This document shows positions 20,255-29,112 of a stretch of 29,112 nt of DNA, one piece after another. The notes beneath the pieces were generated by a model. That model saw only the letters and a program-made list of their open reading frames with translations. It was not told the origin of the DNA and searched no databases. Source of the DNA: Porogramme epimiltina (taxonomy: Eukaryota; Basidiomycota; Agaricomycetes; Polyporales; Polyporaceae); contig FTLJ01000699.1 of NCBI GenBank assembly GCA_900155495.1, positions 1 through 29,112 of the forward strand, written 5' to 3'. A program made the translations under genes and the position numbers. How positions within the stretch are numbered: position 1 is the stretch's first letter; every line of letters starts with the position of its first letter.

Positions 20255-21345
20255 CTAAGCCCTCCCAAACCGTTTGGCCTTAGCGCGACTCTCTTTCTTC
20301 GCCTTCTTTTCCGCCGCTTTCTTCTTCGCCTTAGTCTGGCGATTCAGAAGCTCCGGAGGCGGCTCATCTGAAAGCTCGAAGACTATATTGTAGAGTCTTT
20401 CAAGACCCCCAACCATGTCGATTAGAGGACGAAGTTGGTTGCAGATCCTTGAAATGCCGTCAGCCCTATAAGCATGAGCCAACGCTTTCACTTACCAGCC
20501 AATCTCGCCGGCTTGGAGCTCGTGTGAATACTTCGACACAATCAGTCAGTTGGCGAAGAATGAATATAAACGGACGCACCTCAAAAAGAGTCACGCGCAC
20601 AGGTTCCCTGAACTCAAATATACTTGTCGAATAGAAATAGTATACGCGAGTGGGAGTGGGGCCGTCACGGTGCACGCCACCGAGGCCCCTTTCAATCATC
20701 TGCAAGAAATATGAGAAGCGGACTGAAACAAAAAGAAAGACGTACCTGATAGAGGGCGCGTGGGCGAATGGTTCGGCGACTACCGGGAGCACTGAATATG
20801 GTATCGAGAACCTACAGGTATAAGATGAATGCTGAACCAGACGGTGCATAACGTACTTCGCGATAGGCATCGTCCATCTACAAGTGTACGGGAGATGAGA
20901 ATAGTTAGCACGGCAACGACCACTGCGCAGGAATGGTAGACAACGGAAACGAAACGATGAGTGATAACAACGCGGACCCGGGGCGCAGCCCCCGCCACCC
21001 GCGACGCTGAGCAATGGCGACCGACCACAGCTGCAAACGGAGCGCGCGACGTGCACCGCGGTCTGCGTAGGAGCCCGGCGGGACTTCGCGACAGACAGAT
21101 GCAAAGGCGACATCGTGCTCACACGCTTGAACGCCGACAACGCATGACACGCGGGGGGTGGAGTGCCGCCAGACAGGCCACCGTCGTTGGCCAGCCAAAG
21201 CGTGCGCGCATGCGTGAAGTCATCCTTGCGGTGACGCGGCGACGCGTTGGACGGCGACGAAGGCGGATGAGGAGGGAGGGCGGTGCTTGCCACTCAGGAG
21301 TCGAGGGAGAATGATACACGAGTAAACACTTACGAAGTAATCCAT
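20255..21345 (-). CDS. Conserved-looking hypothetical protein, Lys-rich C-terminus (6 exons, 154 aa)
   Basis: The in-phase model is 21345-21334, 20877-20857, 20811-20746, 20699-20580, 20530-20496 and 20465-20255 (stop TAG). Key stretches are VLDTIFSAPGSRRTIRPRAL (12-31), MIERGLGGVHRDGPTPTRVY (34-53), FEFREPVRVTLFE (61-73), YSHELQAGEIGWADGISRIC and QLRPLIDMVGGLERLY. A coiled-coil-like Lys/Ala/Glu tail follows (KAKKKAAEKKAKKESRAKAK). The strongly basic tail could bind nucleic acid or act as a nuclear signal; this is inference. The family is not recognised. The first exon encodes only MDYF and is followed by a 456-nt intron, so translation might instead start at the ATG of exon 2 (20877). The fourth intron (20579-20531) uses an AAG acceptor, and the fifth (20495-20466) is only 30 nt. 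Confidence 0.65.
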
Positions 21346-21829
21346 GTTCGTGGGCTTGGTGTGACGCGTGAAGCAGACGACGGTAAAGGGGATGAGGGCA
21401 AAGTTTGGGGAAGATGGGGGGATGAGGGTGAGGAGGGGATGTCGAGAGGAGGGAGTGAGAGTATATAAGCAGCGCGAAGAGTATACTGCGGCATCGAATC
21501 CTAGGACCTGCGGTAGTGAGTCAAGCCATGCCGAGGACAAGAAGCCCTCGGCCGAAACCTTGTCGGCTTCGTCTTCACATGTCGATGGGCGATTATGCGA
21601 GCTCCCCATTTAACGTTTCGTAGAAGCACGACCATAAAAGGACTTACGTGCCTCACCGCCGTGGGCTCTCAATCACGTGCGTCGATGACTCGTTCCAACT
21701 ATCCCGTCTCTCCGCAAACACCGCCCTCCACCTATCCCTCACACCATTCAACACAGTTCATGCCCGACCTCAAATACTGACTCGATGCCGTGAACACGCA
21801 GAAGCATAGCAACGGAGCTTTCGAGTAGG
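21346..21829. other. Intergenic stretch between divergent genes
   Basis: It lies between the 5' end of the minus-strand gene at 21345 and the aminotransferase relic. A purine-rich run (21390-21465, repeated GATGAGGG/GAGGAGGGG words) is followed by a TATA-like gagtatataag at 21459-21469 on the plus strand. That element could be a surviving promoter for the relic, but the distance to any start codon is uncertain. Confidence 0.35.
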
Positions 21830-22849
21830 TCGGATTCGATTCGGGAGGTGCGCTTGCCACATGTTGTCTTGCCGTATACGTTGCCCCTGAAACAGATTGT
21901 CTGTCCGCCGTGGCCTGTAGGCTCTGAGGCAATGGAGTATGTGAACAAGACAGCGACTCCGGCAGCGGTTCGTCGCGCGACAGCTCTCCTTTCACGGCAA
22001 TACTGTCTCGACCCTTGGCCTCGCATACCGCCCTCTTCGCCGTCTCCCGTAGGCCCCCCTCCTCGACACCGGCACCTTCCACCACGTCTCGCTTGCATAC
22101 ACTGCCAGCTTCCAAAGCAAGGACGAGACAGAAGAACAGTATGTTGAGTCGTTGGCAGTTGCGGAAGGTGCCGGGTGACAAGTTCCAGGAGGGATGCTGT
22201 CATTCGTTGTGAGTATATTGCTTCCAGGTCCATGGGCGCGTTTTGACGATATGGATGATGCATCCCAGTCGTTGCGGAGACGGTCGTCTGAGGCACCACC
22301 GCCGTGGTCACTCCTCCAAAGGGCTACTTCAAGGCGATGAAGTCTGTTTGGAACATTTCTTCATCCTAGACGGGGTCATGAGCGGAATGGGCCGTACGTT
22401 TATCGCCTCCCTTTCGCCCCTATCTATGCTCATTATCTTCCTCCTCACTCCTCCTTCGCACCTGGGTACCTCGCACGCATGGGACACCTTCCGGGTACGC
22501 CTCGATCGGCGCCATGCTCCCTAGCAATCGCATCGCCGACGCCATCGACGCCGCGTGCGGGAAGAGCGTGCGTCGCCTCGCTCGCTGTGTCCCGCCCGCT
22601 GTGCAGAAGGTGCTCGCGGAGGAGAAGCTGCTCGAGCGCGTGCGCGAGTGGGGCCCAAAGATGGACGGGCTGCTCCGCGCGCGGCTGCAGGGTGAGCAAG
22701 GGGAAGGCGTACGAGGGGAAGGCGTTCGCGACGGAGATGCACGCGCGCGCGCTGCAAAAAGGGTCGCTGTCACGGATCAGGAGATGGAGACCATCGCGGA
22801 CGTGTTTGTGAAGAGCGTTGAGGAAGTTTTGGAAGTGAGCAGACTGTGA
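21830..22849 (+). pseudogene. Inactivated class-III (PLP-dependent) aminotransferase
   Basis: Pieces of the family appear in the correct order but in different frames. They are DSGGALATC (about 21838), VGSEAMEYVNK (21919), ETEEQYVESLA (22123) and AETVV-stop-GTTAVVTPPKGYFKAMKSV (22274-22351). FILDGVMSGMGR (22360-22395), GTSHAWDT (22465-22488), YASIGAMLPSNRIADAI, QKVLAEEKLLERVREWGPKM and DVFVKSVEEVLE (to the stop at 22849) follow. These match the order of acyl/omega-amino acid aminotransferases (4-aminobutyrate aminotransferase-like). Frames change at least three times and stops interrupt. The segment between HAWDT and GYASIGA, which in the family carries the AKG lysine that binds PLP, is missing. 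The enzyme cannot be functional. The last 110 codons remain open from an internal ATG at 22514. Confidence 0.8.
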
Positions 22850-23165
22850 GTGGGAGGGTAAGCGAGTGGAATTAGAGACTTGTGCAGTATAACCTCACTC
22901 TGTGTGAATATAGGCTGAATTTCCTGCTCTTTCATGTCATGTTTTTGTTGTCGAACCATTGATACTGGTGGCCGCGTGTCTGACGTCTGGGGTAGCATTG
23001 AATGCGCGTGTGGCTTTGGCGCAAGGAGGTCACACTCTTTTCGAAAGTGGGAGGCGCCGGGGCGCCGGTTGGAGTGACTAGAGATAAAGCGCGTCGACAT
23101 CTTGCCTGACGCTCTCACCTCCGAACCTCTATTACCTCACCCCTGAGTGAAAACTGCATCCCGCC
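22850..23165. other. Intergenic spacer upstream of the integrase-type gene
   Basis: 316 bp with no ORF of note. No inverted terminal repeat matching the 3' flank of the integrase gene was found here. Confidence 0.45.
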
Positions 23166-24968
23166 ATGGATCACCAACTTATGAACCTCCGCGCCGCCTA
23201 TTCCGAACTTCTAGGCCGCGTAAACACCTCCTTGCGGACTCAAATCGGCGACTCTAGGAGGTTGGATGAGGTTCGCCGCCAGGCTCTTTCTTTGGCAACA
23301 GCAGCCGAGCAGGTATTGCATTTTCTGCCCTTTGGTTCATAGTCGAGTTACTGAAGCCCGTGTGCCAGCATCGATACGTTTTTAGCCCTGAGGAGTATCA
23401 AACTCTTCTTGACAACATTACGCGGATAGTAGCCGACCTCGACGAGGCATGTAACCAGTCGGTCGACCACCCCGACCCTCTCATTCTCGAGCCCCTGCGG
23501 GTAACCCACACTGGCAAACGAGGCCGCCCCAAGATGCACATTGACCCGACATTCCTCGCATTCGCCTACGAAATGCGTGGGCCAACACAAATCGCGCGGG
23601 TGCTTGGTTGCTCATCACGGACTGTGCGACGGACGGCATTGGAGCTAGGGTTGTCGGAACCGGCACCACCAGTACGTTCTGCAGTTCAGACCGACTCCGG
23701 CCCCGCCATTCAGCACACCTCATCAACTACCCCCGTGTCCACCTTGAGCGACGACGAGCTCGATGCAATAGTGGGAGCGATCCTTACTGTCTTCCCCAAT
23801 CTCGGCCGCTCCATGATCACTGGGCATTTGCGAAGCAATGGACACCGAGTTCCTGAAGAACGCGTGGCTGCCTCTATGGTTCGTGTACGTGGAGCCCCCT
23901 CAGTTTTTGGACGAAGGCGAATCGAGCGAAGGGTTTATCAAGTGGCCGGTCCCAACTCCCTTTGGCATCACGACGGGCAGCATGGTGTGTACGTTGCGCA
24001 GCGACCTTGGCTCCGATGTGCTTACTCGCATGGCTAGGTCTGATCCGGTGGAAGTTCGTAATCCACTGCTTCATCGACGGTTTCTCTCGATACGTGACGG
24101 GGATACGCGTTCACCTCAACAATCGTGCGGAAACGGTGCTCGAGCTTTTTCTTGAGTCGGTAGCCCGAGCCGGGATCCCAAGTAGGGTGCGCGGAGATCA
24201 TGGGACGGAGAATCTACGTGTGGCGGAGTGGATGGAGGCGCACCGAGGGTTGGGACGTGGATCATACATCTGGGGACGGTAGGGCATTTATGTTCTATGC
24301 TGTGGAGTCGCGTGGGTGCTTAGTTTTCCTGCTACAGGAGCGTCCACAATACCCGGATCGAGCGCCTCTGGTATGATGTCACACAGGGTTTCGGGAGCAA
24401 GTGGAAGACTTTCTTCTACGATCTCGAACAGCACTGCGACCTGGACGCCGATAACGCTGCGCATATTTGGCTGCTCCACCATCTCTACCTCTCCGCTATC
24501 AACGAGGATGCCCAAGAGTGGGCGGCAGCGTGGAATGCGCATCGCTTACATATCCGTGGTGAGCGCTCTGCCAGTCCACGAGAGCTGTTCATGTTCGGTA
24601 TGGTTCAGCACGGCGCACGGGGAATAGAAGGGTTCATTGGGACGCCCCAAGAAGAGGACGTCGGGGACGTAGCGCAGTACGGTATCGACTGGGAAGCCCT
24701 CAACGACCCGACCGTTATATCTCATCACAATGCACACAACCCTGACGCCCGGGATACTCGTAACAGTCCATTCGCACCTTTTCAGACGCCAGAACGGCTC
24801 AGTCAGGTAGACGTCGAACCTCCTAACTGCCCCTTGTCTGATATGCAGTTGCGCCAGTTGGATGCGTATTTAGAGAGTCACTTTGATGTAAACTCTCGCG
24901 AGATGCTAGTTCGTCGTAGTATATGGACCGCCGCTATAGAAATGTGTATAGAGATGACCTCAATGTAG
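23166..24968 (+). CDS. Integrase-core (rve-like, DDE) protein, intact (4 exons, 544 aa)
   Basis: Exons are 23166-23312, 23369-23984, 24038-24278 and 24338-24968 (stop TAG), all in phase with GT...AG introns. The N-terminal part (1-95) looks helical. A basic GKRGRPK (99-105) precedes a helix-turn-helix-like GPTQIARVLGCSSRTVRR (120-137). The catalytic core follows: WHHDGQHG (first Asp 251), VIHCFIDGFSRYVTGI, RGDHGTEN (second Asp 308) and HNTRIERLW (Glu 343). This gives a complete D-D-E triad with 34 residues between the second Asp and Glu. The family is the retroviral-type integrase core found in eukaryotic cut-and-paste elements and in host-like genes of basidiomycetes. It would act in the nucleus on DNA. 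The C-terminal 130 residues are acidic and unrecognised. No terminal inverted repeats were seen around it, so it may be a host-adopted copy or an element whose ends I missed. Confidence 0.85.
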
Positions 24969-26207
24969 CTGAGACATCAGTAACTACTACATCTATGCGG
25001 TCTAACAACCTCCTGAATACACTCCACCTGCAGACCACTGAGCCACCCGCCCCGTACAACCCACACGCACACGAATAAGCACGGACATGCACCAGGCCCT
25101 GTGCAGTGGTGCATATCGGACCTTGGGCTTGAGCCACACGTCCGGTTTTGCGCCGCCAAACTTGATGTTCCTGCGGCGCATGCTCGTCGCGAGCGACCGG
25201 AGCGTCTCGTCTCCTCGTCCCTCCACCTCGCGCGCGCCCTCGCCTGGTACGGACCTTCGCCTCTGCCTCATACACCCCCTCTTGTCCCTCCACCGTCCAC
25301 CTCCGGGGCAGTGCATTCAATAAGCGGTCGATGCCGTCCTCCCGTCTAGCGGGCTGCAGCGCACACCATCGTGGTGAGTACAGCGCCGCCGCCCCCTCCT
25401 CAATCCCTTCCTCACACCCCACCCAGACCGCTAAGCCCTGCGCGCGGTTTGTTACGCATTTGTTTGCGTGTCCGGCCCTCTCAAGCCTCTCAAGCCTCTC
25501 AAGCCTCTCAAGCCTCTCAAGCCTCTCAAGCCTCTCAATGAACACGCCTTTGACGGCCTTGTTCCCTACGAGTCCACTACACACCTCCGCTCATCAATCG
25601 TCTCCGTCGCCCCCTACGTCCAACAATGCCTCAAATCTCGCTTCCTGGCCGTACAGGGCTTCCCATGTGTGGTACTTCAGGGGCCGTGCGCCGTATCCCA
25701 CGTACGTCCTCCCGTCCCCTGCACCCTTAGCCCGGGTCCCCCTTGGGCCTTCCCTTCCACCACGCCCTACCCTGGCTACCCACCCAGCACGGTCTCCTCC
25801 ACCCCCACCTTCGCCCTCAACAACCCCCTTCCACGTGGCCGCTGAAGCTCGTGTCTCCGCTGCGCCCCTGGGGAACGCGCCCGCGACGTGGAGTGACTTC
25901 GGCATAGCATGCACCCACATCTGCGTCGCCGGCGAGCTTCTCCCCACATCTTTTGTGTGCGTCGTGTCTCCCTCCCTACGTGCCCCGTCTCTTCGAGCGA
26001 ATATAGCTTGCCCATCGGCTGTGAGTGTCGCCTGCTCTCGATCACTCAACCCCACTCCTTTACTTCCGTGCTGATACACCACCCACCTTGAACAGTTCTC
26101 CGATATAAGATGGCTTCGATTCCTTTGGAAGATGCAAGGGTTTCCCGTTCCTTCCCAGCTTCCTCGCATCGTGAGCCTTCCCCGAGGCTTCCATCTGCAA
26201 CGTCAGG
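24969..26207. other. 1.2 kb without a confident gene
   Basis: Long open frames occur on both strands (for example 25331-26074 plus and 24934-25584 minus), but they are shaped by C-rich composition and by a 9-bp repeat. One minus-strand stretch (about 25210-25115, GDETLRSLATSMRRRN then KFGGAKPDVWLKPK) reads like real protein. It is too short to assign and has no convincing neighbouring exons. Confidence 0.4.
25478..25538 (+). repeat. 9-bp tandem repeat (ctctcaagc), six perfect units plus a partial
   Basis: Units start at 25478 and recur every 9 bp without a mismatch through 25531, then a seventh unit is cut at ctctcaa. Because the period is a multiple of three, every frame stays open and would encode a tripeptide repeat (SLS, LKP or, on the minus strand, ERL). 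This explains the long artificial ORFs here. Confidence 0.9.
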
Positions 26208-27573
26208 ATGCTGTCCGTCCTCGCCGCCCTCGGTCTCCTCGCCCTCAGGGCCGCTGAGGTCTCCGCAGACCCCTGGCAGCCCATCCCCATCGCCCTCCAG
26301 TCTCGCCTTAGTCCCAAGGGCCACCTCACTGGCGTCCGACCCGCCTCACACGCCCTCTCCCCCGGACTCACCCGCAGTTACCGCCCCAGGGGTGCCACCC
26401 GCCCATACCCCCGACATCCGGCGCGTGCACCCCCCTACCCTTCGTCCACGGTTTCCGCGGGTACACCGTCCCCCTGCAGAGCTGCCACCCTCATGGCTAC
26501 TGCAGCACCTCCGGATGTAACAGGTACCCGGGTACATCACCACGCAAGCTCCACTCTGCAGCCCTCTCACCGCCAGCAGTCCGCGAATGGGAAGGAAGTC
26601 GCGGCGGAGCCACAGACTGCCCAGCCTGCAGAGGAACACGGACACGCAGAGAATATGAAAGAGCCAGCCCGTCGGCGACGAGTCCTCACATAACGACATC
26701 GGCAATGCGAGCACCTCGGGACCACACCGCAACGCCCCACTGTCCCATGCGCCGAGGTGGGAACAGGTACGGGTGGCACCGTGGGGGCCAGCATGATATA
26801 GGGTACAGCTGCCGAGCTCACCTCGATCGTGCAGATGGAGTACCTCACCATCCGCGACGTCTTCTGTCTCGCTGTGTGAGTATCTACTCATCCCTACCCC
26901 CTGCCTTCTTTAAGAGCCGCGCCTCTCCCAATGTCCTCTCTGCGCCTCTCAAAATACACCCACGCTGACCCGACCCCCCGCCTGCGCAGCACGAACAACG
27001 GCAGCGCGCGCGGTGCGTGACTGAGACGCTAGACGACCTCGAGCCGCACACGGGCACGATGTCGTTCACGAACGTCAAGCCCATCGTCACGAACATCAAG
27101 TCCATCGTCACGACCATCGCAGACGGCGGCTCCGTCCCGAACGTGCCCACGAACGTCACCTGCACCGACTGCGTCAAGGGCGCGTACTCTCTCATCCCCC
27201 CGTCCTTCGGCGACATCCTCCCCGACACCGTAAAGTTCCGGCCTCACGAGCGAGTGCGGCGAGGCTCCAAGTTCGTCGGTGCGTCCTCCCCGCGTGCCAG
27301 TAGATCCTCAGCCCCTGCTTTTTCCTCACCGCTGACCGCACCCCCTCCTCCCCCTTCGCGCCCTGCTGGCCTTCTCGTCTTCATACGCGCCCCTTGCACC
27401 CGCCTCGCCATCTGGCCCACACAGACGGCTCCGAGTCGATGCGCTCCACCGTCACGCAGCTGGCGAGCAACTCCTCGTCCTCGATGACCGTCACTTCCAA
27501 CGGCGTCGGGCCTGCGTGGGCCGTCATGCCCGTCGTCTTTTTGTACATACGTCTGTATACTGTAGTTCAATAG
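26208..27573 (+). CDS. Probable DUF7729-type secreted/GPI protein, frame-damaged or incompletely modelled
   Basis: ATG at 26208 opens a signal peptide (MLSVLAALGLLALRAAEVSA, then DPWQPIP). The middle (26300-26790) could not be spliced with confidence. It resumes with AELTSIVQMEYLTIRDVFCL (to about 26873). Exon 26990-27278 carries CVTETLDDLEP, VTCTDCVKGAYSLIPPSF and the bases up to a gtgcgt donor. Exon 27425-27573 encodes DGSESMRSTVTQLASNSSSS, then a hydrophobic tail (AWAVMPVVFLYI) and a TAG stop. Signal peptide, paired Cys (TCTDC) and a Ser-rich hydrophobic end suggest a cell-surface, possibly GPI-anchored protein. The order resembles fungal DUF7729 proteins of unknown function. Oddities are TNNGSA just before CVTETL in a shifted frame at a GCGCGCG run, and GLTSECGEA at about 27240-27266 one base out of frame. 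The copy may be decaying. Confidence 0.55.
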
Positions 27574-27690
27574 ACAATACCGAGTGATTGATCCTTACGG
27601 GTGTGCTTGAGTAGTAAGCGCCCGTAATGGCCAAGCTGCCTCCGAGTCCGTCTGATCGCTACGCCTGGACAAGTTGTTTCCCCCTACACC

Positions 27691-28954
27691 ATGCCTCCTC
27701 GAAATTTGCAGCCGACTAGACACTGGACATATGCTGCAGTCGAAGAAGACCACGATGCCCGGTCTCCGCCATCTCATCCTCTCACTTCTCGCGCCCAACG
27801 AGCCGCCCGCCGCAACCAGACTCGGGATCCTGTTGGTAGACAAGAGCCAGAAGATAACACATCGCCAGTAGCCCCTCAAACTCCAGACTATCATCAGACT
27901 CAAGACAACACTGGTACGTACATTGTCCCTCTGATGTGCTCACCATGAAGCATTTCTCACTCTCCACAGCGGGATCAGTTGGAGGGACGAGTCATGGAGT
28001 CGGCAGCGTTGGCAGTGAAGGGCCTGGTCTCTCTGTAGGCCTGGTTATGCAGTGTGCGTGGGACAATGTTTTGTTATCAATGCCCGCAATGTTAATAATG
28101 CCCTTCCAGCAAGCGAAGGAGTCGATATCAATGCACAGACCGCGGCTGTCCCCCAGGATACAGGAGCACTGCAGCCAGAGCGCGAAGAACGTGTTGAACC
28201 AGTGGTACCCGAGACTCAAGACTCCAATGGCGGTGTGAGTTCAGAGCTCTTGTGTCCCTTCATGCTATATAAACTCTATACAAGGGCACCGCAGGTGCTG
28301 TGACGCCTGAGACGATGCCGACAGGATCTGGCAACATCGACGGTTCTGGAGAAGCTGAGGACACCACTAGTAGGGCTACACCTCCAGGTATGTTTGGTGC
28401 GGTGGGGCTCTATAGGTTAACTGACCTCCTATGCAGTTCTTAGGGAGATCCCGCGCCGTTTCGTAGCTCCCCGAGGAGGTTTGGATCGGACATATGGACA
28501 GCACGCGAATGTGCATCAGGAGACAACTGTTACGGTGCGTGGACTGAGACTACGCATATGATCCCTGTGTTCATAGAGAATACTAGACACTGGGCGAAGG
28601 ACAGCCCATTGGGGACATCGGCGTGCCTGGTCGACAGGAGCAAAATGGAGTCCCTAGCCCTTCCCCCGATGCCACCCAGACAAATGACACGCGCAATGTC
28701 GTCGCTAGGGTATCCACACCAATCGTGGCAAACGAGGAAGGCCCAGCGGACACTATTGATACAGGTACGCCCATCATCGCTTTCGAGATACTGTTGCCTG
28801 AGTGAAACGGGTACCAGATGGCGCAGTCGCCCAGGAATTTCTCAAGTGGCGTTTTCCTGAGGAAGATGCCCTATACATCCTCCTTAGGGCTGTTACAACT
28901 CTCGGCAGTAGAGTCCCAGGCCCAGCGCCTAGACTCAAAGCGTTGAGTATGTAG
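27691..28954 (+). CDS. Orphan hydrophilic protein (7 exons, 315 aa)
   Basis: Exons 27691-27913, 27970-28053, 28110-28234, 28285-28387, 28437-28534, 28587-28764 and 28818-28954 join in phase to a TAG at 28952-28954. ATG lies in a good context (acaccATGCCTCC). The protein is polar and probably mostly disordered: a basic N-terminus (SRAQRAARRNQTRD), a Gly/Ser/Glu/Thr/Pro-rich middle (SVGGTSHGVGSVGSEGPG; TPETMPTGSGNIDGSGEAED) and a patch REIPRRFVAPRGGLDRTYG. Only the C-terminus looks folded (AQEFLKWRFPEEDALYILLR). There is no signal peptide, membrane segment or recognised domain. The fourth exon follows an AAG acceptor. That seven introns can be removed without a stop argues for a real gene, but its role is unknown. 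Confidence 0.6.
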
Positions 28955-29112
28955 TGGCTGTGATGATCGCTTAGATACTAGGATCGCAGGCAAACATCGG
29001 TGCAGACAAGCACACAAGCTAGTTCAAGGATAATACAAGGGGTAGCAACCCCTTGGAGTTGTGTTACGAAGAGATCGAAGACTGGAGAGCTCTACTGTTG
29101 AGTCGCTCCTTA
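28955..29112. other. 3' flank to window end
   Basis: 158 bp following the orphan gene. Nothing else is recognised. Confidence 0.4.

Noticed and set aside
21748..22311. 187-codon minus-strand ORF
   Set aside because: It lies antisense to the aminotransferase relic and has no recognisable motif.
22243..22524. Independent 93-codon ORF
   Set aside because: It is one frame of the aminotransferase relic; the conserved residues belong to family segments split over frames.
23000..25100. Terminal inverted repeats around the integrase-type gene
   Set aside because: Comparing the flanks by eye gave no inverted match longer than chance, so no mobile-element boundary is reported.
25080..25330. DNA ligase fragment on the minus strand (KPDVWLKPK stretch)
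   Set aside because: The resemblance rests on about ten residues. The KxDG active site and other ligase motifs were not found nearby.
25331..26074. 247-codon plus-strand ORF as a gene
   Set aside because: Its length is produced by the 9-bp repeat and C-rich composition. It has no domain-like content, and the opposite strand is equally open.
1..29112. tRNA, rRNA or CRISPR features
   Set aside because: No B-box (GGTTCGAnnCC) with matching A-box and cloverleaf was found, no rRNA-like conserved blocks, and no regularly spaced repeats of CRISPR type; the organism is eukaryotic.

Overview
The window is nuclear DNA from a filamentous basidiomycete, most likely an Agaricomycete. Four observations support this. 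Genes are split by many introns of about 45-70 nt with GTRNGY donors and YAG acceptors. A DUF6533 multi-pass membrane protein is present, a family expanded in Agaricomycetes. There is a secreted or GPI-type protein resembling the fungal DUF7729 family. There is also a lineage-style HECT-like protein next to an integrase-core (DDE) gene. No rRNA, tRNA, CRISPR array or bacterial-type operon was found. All gene models below were spliced by eye and checked only for reading-phase continuity.

Layout, left to right. (1) 1-2693 and about 7868-10512 are diverged copies (about 85-88 % identical in sampled stretches) of the same 2.6 kb segment in direct orientation. The copies lie about 7.85 kb apart and contain only small or broken ORFs. 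(2) Between them, after about 2.9 kb with no convincing gene, lies an intact ten-exon DUF6533 gene (minus strand, 5644-7621, 350 aa). Its last intron carries a 170-bp fold-back MITE-like element. (3) After a TGATCA/TCACT-rich spacer, 11051-15241 encodes a 13-exon, 1173-aa protein. It has a Cys-rich N-terminus and a C-terminus that looks like the C-lobe of a HECT ubiquitin ligase. (4) 15242-17060 holds unidentified coding-like segments on the minus strand, probably decayed. (5) A small plus-strand gene (17690-18056) is followed by about 2.2 kb of gene-free DNA with short tandem and inverted repeats. (6) 20255-21345 (minus) is a six-exon, 154-aa gene of unknown function with one apparent 30-nt intron. 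(7) About 21830-22849 is a broken class-III (PLP) aminotransferase gene. (8) 23166-24968 is an intact four-exon integrase-core protein (544 aa) with a D-D-E triad. (9) 26208-27573 looks like a DUF7729-type secreted protein with reading-frame irregularities. (10) 27691-28954 is a seven-exon, 315-aa orphan protein.

The genes do not form an evident pathway or biosynthetic cluster. The picture is an accessory, rearranging region: a segmental duplication, a palindromic transposon remnant, an integrase-type gene, a dead metabolic gene, and members of fast-evolving lineage-specific families. The HECT-like gene and the integrase gene are the largest intact readings and the best candidates for something little described.
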